Source of the DNA: an uncultured Blautia sp.
GTDB lineage: Bacteria; Bacillota; Clostridia; Lachnospirales; Lachnospiraceae
Assembly: GCA_900542045.1 (NCBI GenBank)
Contig: UQMI01000006.1
Coordinates: 22,355-86,354 of the forward strand
Length of the DNA: 64,000 nucleotides
Direction of reading: 5' to 3'
Below, piece after piece: positions 45,405-51,243 of this stretch. The notes beneath the pieces were generated by a model. It saw nothing but the letters and a program-made list of their open reading frames with translations. It did no database searches and was not told where the DNA came from. Positions within the stretch are counted from its first letter, which is position 1. Every line of letters begins with the position of its first letter. The position numbers were made by a program, and so were the translations under genes.

Positions 45405-45869
45405 TCAACTCCGGTCCTCCAAAACTTTCAGACCACCCCCGTGGTTCTCATCCGTGCTCGTCTGCTCCCTCCATGCTCGCTTTGCTTCCCAGAGCACATC
45501 CTGCATTGCCTTCTTCGCCTGCTCGCTTTCTCGATATGCCCGGTGTATCTCTTTATGGCTGGCATCACTGACCGGCAGCAGGTTCTCCACCTCATAAAAG
45601 CCAGCCTCCCCTACTTCTTTCGCCGGTACAATATGATGCACGGTACTGGCCGGCACAATCCTATGCAGCGCATACCAGGCATACAGATCGATTCCAACAA
45701 ACTGCGCCATTACATAGGCTCTGACCTTCTCCCACTGTGTCGTGTGATAGAAAAGCTTCAGGCCAGTGGCCGGCGTATAGACTCGTTTCTCTTTATATCT
45801 GCTGTAGCAATCACAAGTAGTTCCAGATGGAATTCGCTTCCCACAGCGGACACACCGTTTATAGATCAC
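45405..45869 (-). CDS. HNH endonuclease
   Basis: 154 residues. N-terminal zinc knuckle (CVRCGKRIPSGTTCDC), then the HNH core VHHIVPAKEVGEAGFYEVENLLPVSDASHKEIH with the two metal-site His and the central Asn. Phages with an HNH gene next to the terminases use it in DNA packaging (cohesive-end cutting). Confidence 0.92.
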   Translation of the reverse strand: MIYKRCVRCGKRIPSGTTCDCYSRYKEKRVYTPATGLKLFYHTTQWEKVRAYVMAQFVGIDLYAWYALHRIVPASTVHHIVPAKEVGEAGFYEVENLLPVSDASHKEIHRAYRESEQAKKAMQDVLWEAKRAWREQTSTDENHGGGLKVLEDRS

Positions 45870-46027
45870 TGTTTATCACTCCATCAATGGCAGTCCCACC
45901 AGCACCATATGCGACCACCGATTGTGACCGCCGAAAGGAGGAGACTGCAAAATGCAGTGGCAAAATGAATCAAAACCCATTGTTATTTTGCTGGTGCTGT
46001 GTGCGCTGCCCGTCAATTATCTGAGAT
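45870..46027. other. Probable late promoter region
   Basis: Lies between the terminator at 46028-46060 and the HNH gene. No canonical -35/-10 pair on the minus strand, which fits a promoter that needs the ArpU-like activator. It holds the small plus-strand frame at 45952-46074. Confidence 0.4.
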
Positions 46028-46074
46028 CAAAAAGAGCACCCAGATCATTTCTGGATGCTCAAAGGAAAGGGTAA
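45952..46074 (+). CDS. Possible 40-residue membrane peptide, antisense to the operon
   Basis: MQWQNESKPIVILLVLCALP then a basic tail (VNYLRSKRAPRSFLDAQRKG). AAGGAGG lies 10 bp before the ATG. One hydrophobic helix and a charged end resemble small toxic or regulatory peptides. On the wrong strand for its neighbours; could be chance. Confidence 0.3.
   Translation: MQWQNESKPIVILLVLCALPVNYLRSKRAPRSFLDAQRKG
46028..46060 (-). terminator. Terminator closing the early operon
   Basis: Minus strand: GAGCATCCAGA pairs with TCTGGGTGCTC and is followed by TTTTTG. It lies after the late activator gene and before the HNH/terminase genes, separating early from late transcription. Confidence 0.75.
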
Positions 46075-46100
46075 AAGAAAAAGCGTATTTGCCTTGTCTC

Positions 46101-46210
46101 TTTCTTCAGTTTACAGTCTATCACAATCGGAGTGGGCATTGTGGGCAACTTGTTTATTCCGTTCTTCATTTTACACTTTATCACATTTGACACGGGCATT
46201 GTGGGCATCT
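46101..46210. repeat. Imperfect 50-bp direct repeat, 60-bp period
   Basis: 46101-46150 and 46161-46210 agree at 39 of 50 positions, with GGGCATTGTGGGCA identical. The right copy encodes the C-terminus AHNARVKCDKV of the late activator; the left copy would encode AHNAHSDCDRL in the same frame after its stop. Confidence 0.75.
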
Positions 46211-46605
46211 TTCTGCAGATCAAAAAAATGATAAAACTTTCTGGACACTGTCCGCCTGTCCATGTGTACTTCCTCCCCGATATCAGACCAATTCATGTTA
46301 TTGACGCAACGCAGCCGCACGATCAGCCGGATTTCCGGGTCTTCGATACCCTGCAGGAATTTCTCGATCTTTGCTCTCTCGTACTGCAATTTACGCAGAG
46401 CATAATTTAACATATCTTCCAGTTCCTGCTTTTGCACCAGGTAATCGTCTGTTTCATTCCGATGCTCGCCTCCACCTTTTGGCATATCTGTCAGAATGAC
46501 GGGCTTATAGTAGGTACGGCTTTCCTCCAGCCTTGCCTTTTCTAACCGCAGATGCTTGATCTCTTTATTGATATAATAAATCTGGCATGCTTCTTCAAAA
46601 GTCAT
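46171..46605 (-). CDS. Late-gene activator, DUF1492/ArpU-like sigma-factor-related
   Basis: 144 residues from the ATG at 46605 behind GGAGGG. Helical N-terminal half (ACQIYYINKEIKHLRLEKARLEESR) and a C-terminal region-4-like helix-turn-helix (IRLIVRLRCVNNMNWSDIGEEVHMDRRTVSRKFYHFF). Proteins of this type switch on late transcription in Gram-positive phages. Last gene of the early operon. Confidence 0.82.
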   Translation of the reverse strand: MTFEEACQIYYINKEIKHLRLEKARLEESRTYYKPVILTDMPKGGGEHRNETDDYLVQKQELEDMLNYALRKLQYERAKIEKFLQGIEDPEIRLIVRLRCVNNMNWSDIGEEVHMDRRTVSRKFYHFFDLQKDAHNARVKCDKV

Positions 46606-46648
46606 TGCAATTCCCTCCTGTATACAATATACTAGATACAAGAGGTGT

Positions 46649-46694
46649 ATCTCTGTCCCAGATGGTGGCCAGCCGCAAGGGACAGAGATTTTTT
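46649..46694 (+). terminator. Strong hairpin with T run on the plus strand
   Basis: ATCTCTGTCCC and GGGACAGAGAT (11 bp, perfect) followed by TTTTTT on +. This is the wrong direction for the flanking minus-strand genes, so it either ends an antisense transcript or works as an RNA structure in the minus-strand message. Confidence 0.5.
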
Positions 46695-47154
46695 ATTTGC
46701 ATTCTTTATCGTATTCCTTTTTATCCCAGTACCTTCCGCTCTCAGTCCCGCTAATCAGCAAGATAATCCCATCATTTAGCTGTCTCGGGTAAGCATCCAA
46801 TACCGATCGATGTGAAAGTGGGATAAAATTTTCCATGTACTCACTTAACTTCTTGCAACATTCACTGATTTCCCCCGCGATCTTCCGAAGGTCTTCCAGT
46901 TTCGTCCTTTTCTTCCCGATCCTTTCTGTCTACTCCTGGATCTGCTTCAGGTACAGCTGTGTGTTCTTCCTTGCCGCTTTTATGCAATCCTGGTAGATTG
47001 TGTCTTCATCTCTTGTAAAAGTCTCCTTTGTTCCCACAAACAGAAATCCCGTCCCAGAACCGATATGTACCACTTCCTCGTCAGGTATTTCCTTCAGCGC
47101 TTCTGCCAGCGTCAACCCCACCAGCTTGTCCAGCTCAATCTGATTCACTCTCAT
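46693..47154 (-). pseudogene. Phage protein gene interrupted by an in-frame TAG
   Basis: Reading from the ATG at 47154 gives 74 residues (MRVNQIELDKLVGLTLAEAL..., IGSGTGFLFVGTKETF) and a TAG at 46930-46932. The same frame then stays open for another 78 codons (TERIGKKRTKLEDLRKIAGE, ENFIPLSHRSVLDAYPRQL, SGRYWDKKEYD) to a TAA at 46693. The downstream part has no plausible start of its own and looks like the C-terminal half of a known type of small phage protein. Either a recent nonsense mutation or amber readthrough. Confidence 0.65.
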
Positions 47155-47269
47155 ATCCCTCCCTCACCGCATCCGCACACGCTTCTTCGTCCGCTTCTGT
47201 ATCCACTTCTAGTAATTCACACATACCCAAGGCTGCATTAAAGTATTCACATTCTTCGCATGTTCTCAT
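47135..47269 (-). CDS. Small Cys-rich phage protein (44 residues)
   Basis: MRTCEECEYFNAALGMCELL then an acidic stretch. Three Cys in CEEC...C suggest a metal knuckle. The ATG overlaps the stop of the preceding gene (ATGA), and its own stop overlaps the next start, so it sits snugly in the operon. Confidence 0.6.
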   Translation of the reverse strand: MRTCEECEYFNAALGMCELLEVDTEADEEACADAVREGYESESD

Positions 47270-47508
47270 TCAATCCCGCCTTTCTCGACAAGTTCAAGTG
47301 CTGTTTTAGCCTGTATAAACTCAAAATCTTCAATACATTTTCCGTTAAAAGATCCGTCTTCCGTGTAGTGAATATCACCTATCGCAGATTTTAATTCCTC
47401 AATCACCTTTTCCTTGTCAAAGGCTGTCGGCGCACACTCCGCAGCGATTCTGACAGGATCATTCTCAACCCTGTCTTTTATAAGTTCGTCAGCATCAATC
47501 AGTCTCAT
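47266..47508 (-). CDS. Hypothetical phage protein with RLIDADEL start
   Basis: 80 residues from the ATG at 47508 behind GGAGGG. The opening MRLIDADELI is common in small Firmicutes phage proteins; the rest is helical and acidic. Function unknown. Confidence 0.7.
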   Translation of the reverse strand: MRLIDADELIKDRVENDPVRIAAECAPTAFDKEKVIEELKSAIGDIHYTEDGSFNGKCIEDFEFIQAKTALELVEKGGIE

Positions 47509-47701
47509 TGTCATCCCTCCTGTTCCACTTATCTATCGCTCTGTATATTGCGCCTCCATGTGGCTTTCCTTGCGAATTTCCATCTACAAGGCTTATTGTG
47601 CGGCACCCGCACTCTCTGCATACAACGCATACGCCTTCTCCAACATGAATTACCGCCTCACCACCGCAGAACGGACACGGCTTTAATTTAATCTCACTCA
47701 T
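47495..47701 (-). CDS. Lar-like restriction alleviation protein
   Basis: 68 residues from the ATG at 47701 behind GGAGGA. KPCPFCGGEAVIHVGEG, VVCRECGCRT and a YRAIDKWNRR end give the zinc-ribbon Lar pattern. Lar proteins lower host type I restriction; here this is inferred by family. Confidence 0.75.
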   Translation of the reverse strand: MSEIKLKPCPFCGGEAVIHVGEGVCVVCRECGCRTISLVDGNSQGKPHGGAIYRAIDKWNRRDDNETD

Positions 47702-47975
47702 TTTCCGTTTCCTCCAAATTCTCATCCCACTGAATAGCCTGTCCGCATTTAGAACAATAGTTGACTTCATCGTTACTGTTATAGTACCTATCGCACATAG
47801 GGCACCTTCCTATTCGGTAGTGGCTAAATCCGTTTGAAAATACAGAGTCGCTTTCATACACTAGCTCCTTTGGTTTCTGCTTCTCTACCGCTTCCCGGCA
47901 CTCTTCCACGGTTCCGATCTTGCGGTATTGCTCTAATTCTTCACAATCCCTTTCATACGCTTCTCTATTTGTCAT
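47694..47975 (-). CDS. Zinc-ribbon phage protein
   Basis: 93 residues: helical N-terminus with EECREAVEKQKPKE, then a zinc ribbon CPMCDRYY...YCSKCGQAIQWD. Common small early protein of Clostridial phages. Function unknown. Confidence 0.75.
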   Translation of the reverse strand: MTNREAYERDCEELEQYRKIGTVEECREAVEKQKPKELVYESDSVFSNGFSHYRIGRCPMCDRYYNSNDEVNYCSKCGQAIQWDENLEETENE

Positions 47976-48199
47976 TCTCCATCGCTCCTTTCGAAGTCAT
48001 GATCGATCCATGCCACAATCTGTATCCTGGCCATTGGATTGTAACTATCGTTCGTCCTCATCAAATCGAATCTAGGATAAAATCCTATTACTTCTTTGTC
48101 TAAATAATTTTCAATTTTTGTGTAAACTCTGCCATTATAAGCGTCTTTTAAAACAATATCTCTCACACGGCAAAATTCTTTAAAATCTTTTACTGTCAT
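47972..48199 (-). CDS. Hypothetical phage protein
   Basis: 75 residues, basic N-terminal half (FCRVRDIVLKDAYNGRVYTKIENYL). Overlaps its neighbours by 4 bp on both sides, so part of one tightly packed operon. Not recognised. Confidence 0.65.
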   Translation of the reverse strand: MTVKDFKEFCRVRDIVLKDAYNGRVYTKIENYLDKEVIGFYPRFDLMRTNDSYNPMARIQIVAWIDHDFERSDGE

Positions 48200-48396
48200 T
48201 CTCCCCCGCTCCTTTCCATTGGGATCGGATACCCATCAGGTAATGCATTAATCAGATTTTCTAACGCCTGCAGGCCAACTCTTCTGGCAACTACGTAGGG
48301 AGTATTTTGGCAAGAATCTAGCTCTATTTCTTGTGATTTAATACTTTCATTGATCTGTTCTCTAAATTCTGGTGTAAGTGGCTTCATGTATCTCAT
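48196..48396 (-). CDS. Hypothetical phage protein
   Basis: 66 residues from the ATG at 48396 (MRYMKPLTPEFREQINESIK), whose first base overlaps the stop of the gene before it (TAATG). Helical, soluble. Not recognised. Confidence 0.65.
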   Translation of the reverse strand: MRYMKPLTPEFREQINESIKSQEIELDSCQNTPYVVARRVGLQALENLINALPDGYPIPMERSGGE

Positions 48397-48575
48397 TACT
48401 TTTCGCTCCTTTCTGGGCGGTATGGATCCGGCAGAGGACGCCAAGCGATAACTTTATAATTCCCTTTGAAATATAGGAATGGGCTTCTCCATTCTTTGAA
48501 ATACAGCTTTTTCCCGCCTAGTGTCGCATAGCCATATGTTGTTATAGCAATACCTGTTTCTTTTTCATCCTCCAT
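48396..48575 (-). CDS. Small phage protein with DUF551-like end
   Basis: 59 residues: MEDEKETGIAITTYGYATLG..., ending VIAWRPLPDPYRPE, which resembles the HWMPLPEPP end of DUF551 proteins. Ribosome site weak. It fills the gap between the methylase and the next gene, and its stop overlaps the following start. Confidence 0.6.
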   Translation of the reverse strand: MEDEKETGIAITTYGYATLGGKKLYFKEWRSPFLYFKGNYKVIAWRPLPDPYRPERSEK

Positions 48576-48589
48576 ATCAGCATATGTGA

Positions 48590-49030
48590 TTAAAACTTAA
48601 ACACAACAATCATGCTCGGAAACGGTGCACTGTTATTTGCATCCCCAAATTTTAATCTCCCCTTTAAAAACCTTATCTCTACATTTTTCTTTTTATAAAT
48701 AAACTCATGAAACCATCTTGTATCAGTTCTCGCAGGGATAAGCATTACTGCAATTCCTTCTCCGACCTTGCTGTGTAAATAACACCTCTTGACCCAGCTT
48801 CCAATTTCTCTTCCGTATGGTGGATTACAAAATACATTTTCGCCTTTCCAGCACTGCGAAAGCCCATCCGTTTCTCTAGTATAATATTTTTCACATTTAT
48901 GGTTTTGTTCATTTGCACAAGGGTCAAGTGTGAAATGAAATTCTTTGTTTAATTCATCGAATAATTCTTGTGGAGTTTCCCACTCATCAGACTTGCTGCT
49001 AAACATTACTTCTGTATTTATTTGAATCAC
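48590..49030 (-). CDS. Phage DNA N6-adenine methyltransferase (Dam type)
   Basis: 146 residues starting with GTG at 49030. SSKSDEWETPQELFDELNKEFHFTLDPCA is the family start, and FCNPPYGREIGSW holds the catalytic NPPY. Small phage Dam enzymes protect the genome from restriction or mark it for packaging. The true start could be the Met at 49006. Confidence 0.9.
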   Translation of the reverse strand: MIQINTEVMFSSKSDEWETPQELFDELNKEFHFTLDPCANEQNHKCEKYYTRETDGLSQCWKGENVFCNPPYGREIGSWVKRCYLHSKVGEGIAVMLIPARTDTRWFHEFIYKKKNVEIRFLKGRLKFGDANNSAPFPSMIVVFKF

Positions 49031-49101
49031 TTCCTTTTCTTATTTCGCTTAACCCACTTCCTATATTTCCGACTGTATTTCCTCAAAATCAGTTCGAGCA
49101 T
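49027..49101 (-). CDS. 24-residue basic peptide gene
   Basis: MLELILRKYSRKYRKWVKRN and KKRK. Its TGA overlaps the GTG start of the methylase (GTGA), so it may be a translational leader for that gene. No clear ribosome site of its own. Confidence 0.35.
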   Translation of the reverse strand: MLELILRKYSRKYRKWVKRNKKRK

Positions 49102-49121
49102 AATACTCTAATTCCCGCATG

Positions 49122-49277
49122 TCAGTCTTCCTTCCTTTCGATCCATCTCACCGGCTCCCGGCTTCCGATCCCGCAATACTGGCAGGTATTGTTCCCCTGC
49201 CACTTGCATAGTTGGCAGTATTCCTTCAGTCTGTCTAGCTGGGCCTGGATGTATGCTTTGTTGATGATCTCTATCAT
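49122..49277 (-). CDS. Small zinc-finger phage protein (51 residues)
   Basis: MIEIINKAYIQAQLDRLKEY then CQLCKWQGNNTCQYCG, a four-Cys zinc finger. Start ATG 9 bp after GGAGGT. A longer frame at 49108-49311 overlaps it but has no such motif, so I take this one as real. Confidence 0.7.
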   Translation of the reverse strand: MIEIINKAYIQAQLDRLKEYCQLCKWQGNNTCQYCGIGSREPVRWIERKED

Positions 49278-49303
49278 ATCGATGTACCTCCAGATTCAGA
49301 CTC

Positions 49304-49693
49304 CTAATCAATGGTTTCCACTTCCACAGGCAGCCACATTTTGGGATTGAAATTCAAGGTGTATTTATACTTTTCAACCTCTCCGCTTGTCACATCTTCC
49401 ACCACATAGGTCACATTATCGCTCAAACCGATAAAGTGTTTCTTATATTCCCCATTCTCATCTTCCACGATCACTTCAAGCTGATTATCAGACACATCCG
49501 CATTGATCGACATTTTCCCAGTCATCTGGAACAGAACATCTCCCTGCAGACAGTTGATCACTGTAACCTGCCGGATATCATTAAAATTATCTGCTTCCCG
49601 AGATAAATTGTAAGACACCTTGTCTGCTTCATTCCCGCAACCAGTCAAAGTCAATACTGCAGCTGCCATAATCCCTACTATTACTTTCTTCAT
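49304..49693 (-). CDS. Phage beta-sandwich lipoprotein
   Basis: 129 residues from the ATG at 49693 (MKKVIVGIMAAAVLTLTGCGN), behind AGGAGG. Signal peptide with lipobox LTGC, then a beta-rich domain (KVSYNLSREADNFNDIRQVTVINC, YKKHFIGLSDNVTYVVEDV). The family is common in Firmicutes phages and is placed on the cell surface after infection; a role in superinfection exclusion is a guess. Confidence 0.8.
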   Translation of the reverse strand: MKKVIVGIMAAAVLTLTGCGNEADKVSYNLSREADNFNDIRQVTVINCLQGDVLFQMTGKMSINADVSDNQLEVIVEDENGEYKKHFIGLSDNVTYVVEDVTSGEVEKYKYTLNFNPKMWLPVEVETID

Positions 49694-49742
49694 ATTCGTC
49701 CTCCTGTAAGTTTTATTCTTTTTGATCCTCTCATTCATACCT

Positions 49743-50033
49743 TTATCCCTTTGCCGGATATGCCCGCAGAGCATCGTATAAGCTCGATACGGCCATTTTA
49801 TTGCTTTCCTTGACCAATTTAACGTATTCCATCAAATCAACCGCTGATTGCTCTCCTGCGGCCTTCTGTCGCTCTTCCAGATATCTCTCCGACAAATGCT
49901 CCAGGTCTCCAAAATATCCGATCGTGCGAACCGATTCTTCCCCTGGGTTCTTTTTAGACATCCGCTTCTCTTTCAGGATATAATTCAGCCGATCCGTCTT
50001 AATAAAATACTGGTCATCAATTATGATCTTCAT
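49743..50033 (-). CDS. Hypothetical phage protein
   Basis: 96 residues: MKIIIDDQYFIKTDRLNYILKEKR and IGYFGDLEHLSERYLEER. Start behind AGGAGG. Small early protein seen in related phages, function unknown (DUF5405-like by eye). Confidence 0.65.
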   Translation of the reverse strand: MKIIIDDQYFIKTDRLNYILKEKRMSKKNPGEESVRTIGYFGDLEHLSERYLEERQKAAGEQSAVDLMEYVKLVKESNKMAVSSLYDALRAYPAKG

Positions 50034-50043
50034 AGCATCCTCC

Positions 50044-50292
50044 TTACATTTTCAGCATTGCCCCACGCCGGTTCCGCTTTTCTCTCGGTTTAAATATTCC
50101 TTTCTCTATACATTCATAGGGCGGGCATCCTCGGCTGTGTTTGTTTATCAAGATATAGTCGCAAGTTCCGTGATTGATAAAATTCGCTGCGCCGCCCATT
50201 GAGTAATAATCACATTTTACATATTGCCGTCTTTTTAAAGCCGTGACATCCCTATCACTGTAATCTCTCCATGCCATTTTTATCTGCCTCAT
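50044..50292 (-). CDS. Hypothetical Cys-containing phage protein
   Basis: 82 residues from the ATG at 50292. KCDYYSMGGAANFINHGTCDYILINKHSRGCPPYECIE has four spaced Cys and two His, possibly binding a metal; the end is strongly basic. Not recognised. Confidence 0.6.
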   Translation of the reverse strand: MRQIKMAWRDYSDRDVTALKRRQYVKCDYYSMGGAANFINHGTCDYILINKHSRGCPPYECIEKGIFKPREKRNRRGAMLKM

Positions 50293-50530
50293 ATACAATT
50301 CCTCTCCGCTTCCTTGCCATCTGCTCCAGTTGCCTTACCAGATCCAGCAGCATAACCTTGATCAGATCTGAACCATGATACATTACTTCTACTCGATCAC
50401 AGTTTTCTGCCAGATGTTTCCATGCCTCATCATCTTCCAGCAGGATAGCGTTATATTCTTCAAATAAAGTTCGGATCTCCGGATATATCTTCCAAAGGGC
50501 CTCCCTTTCTTCTTGTCTGAGCCGGATCAT
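50255..50530 (-). CDS. Hypothetical phage protein
   Basis: 91 residues, all helical, charged (EEREALWKIYPEIRTLFEEYN). Overlaps RusA by 4 bp. Not recognised. Confidence 0.6.
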   Translation of the reverse strand: MIRLRQEEREALWKIYPEIRTLFEEYNAILLEDDEAWKHLAENCDRVEVMYHGSDLIKVMLLDLVRQLEQMARKRRGIVYEADKNGMERLQ

Positions 50531-50916
50531 GTCAGTTCCTCAATCCGGATATAAATTCCTGGAATCTCTGCCCAGAACTTTTCCACGATCTCTCGACAAA
50601 CCAGAGCATCATCTTTCCAAAATCCCACTGCCGTCATACAATCTTTTAAAAGCTTCTGAAGGTTGTCTGTGTCTGGCTTTGTGATCCGGTACTCTCCGTC
50701 TTTGTGTTTTCCCCGCGGGAAACACCATGTAGAAACTAATTCAACAGGCTCTGCATACTTCTGCTCCGGTTTATGCTGCGACAAATGTGCTTCCAGTTTT
50801 GACCGGGCGGTCTTCAACTCCTGCGGCTCATAAAACTTTGGCTTGCCATTCACCACACACACCTGCTTTTCCTGATGCGTAACAGTCGGCGGAATCATTG
50901 CCATAAAAAACTCCAT
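50527..50916 (-). CDS. RusA-like Holliday junction resolvase
   Basis: 129 residues. PPTVTHQEKQV near the start and KPDTDNLQKLLKDCMTAVGFWKDDALVCREIVEKFW, where the Asp residues of KPDTDN and WKDD form the active site. Resolves recombination intermediates before packaging. Confidence 0.93.
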   Translation of the reverse strand: MEFFMAMIPPTVTHQEKQVCVVNGKPKFYEPQELKTARSKLEAHLSQHKPEQKYAEPVELVSTWCFPRGKHKDGEYRITKPDTDNLQKLLKDCMTAVGFWKDDALVCREIVEKFWAEIPGIYIRIEELT

Positions 50917-51228
50917 TCACTTCACCTCTTTAAATCATTAAAACTTTTTTTATTTTTATCTGCCCCATGTTACGGGGAGGGGGAAGGGAGACGGGGCCGG
51001 GCAGCCTTAGGCCCGTCCCTCTCCTACCCCCGTAACCCCGTGAGGGGAAACCCGGTTATATATACGTAGTATATATAAGTTTTCCCCGCACTCTTGCGGA
51101 AGGAAAAATACATGTTATTTTCCACACTGTTGCGGGGAAAAATACATGTTATTTTCACGTATCTCTATTTTTGCGGGGAAGCAAAAAACAGGTTGTTTTC
51201 ATAATGCGTCTATTTTGCTGCGAGGAAA
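50917..51228. other. Non-coding block with hairpin, AT-rich palindrome and iterons
   Basis: No gene in 312 bp. From left to right: a long GC-rich hairpin (50970-51035), a perfect AT-rich inverted repeat (51056-51078), and four related repeats around TTGCGGGGAA-N-ACATGTTATTTTC starting at 51094, 51130, 51171 and 51218. It lies just after the primase-helicase gene. The structure suggests the phage replication origin or a large operator. Confidence 0.6.
51056..51078. repeat. AT-rich perfect inverted repeat
   Basis: TTATATATAC and GTATATATAA around GTA: 10-bp arms, easily melted. Confidence 0.75.
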
Positions 51229-51243
51229 TTAACTTGTTTTTTT
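51094..51243. repeat. Four imperfect iteron-like repeats
   Basis: Starts at 51094, 51130, 51171 and 51218; spacing 36, 41 and 47 bp. Copies 1 and 2 share AAAAATACATGTTATTTTC; copies 3 and 4 are more diverged. The last runs into the end of the primase gene. Confidence 0.6.

Noticed and set aside
49108..49311. 67-codon frame overlapping the small zinc-finger gene
   Set aside because: The other frame has the better ribosome site and a four-Cys motif.
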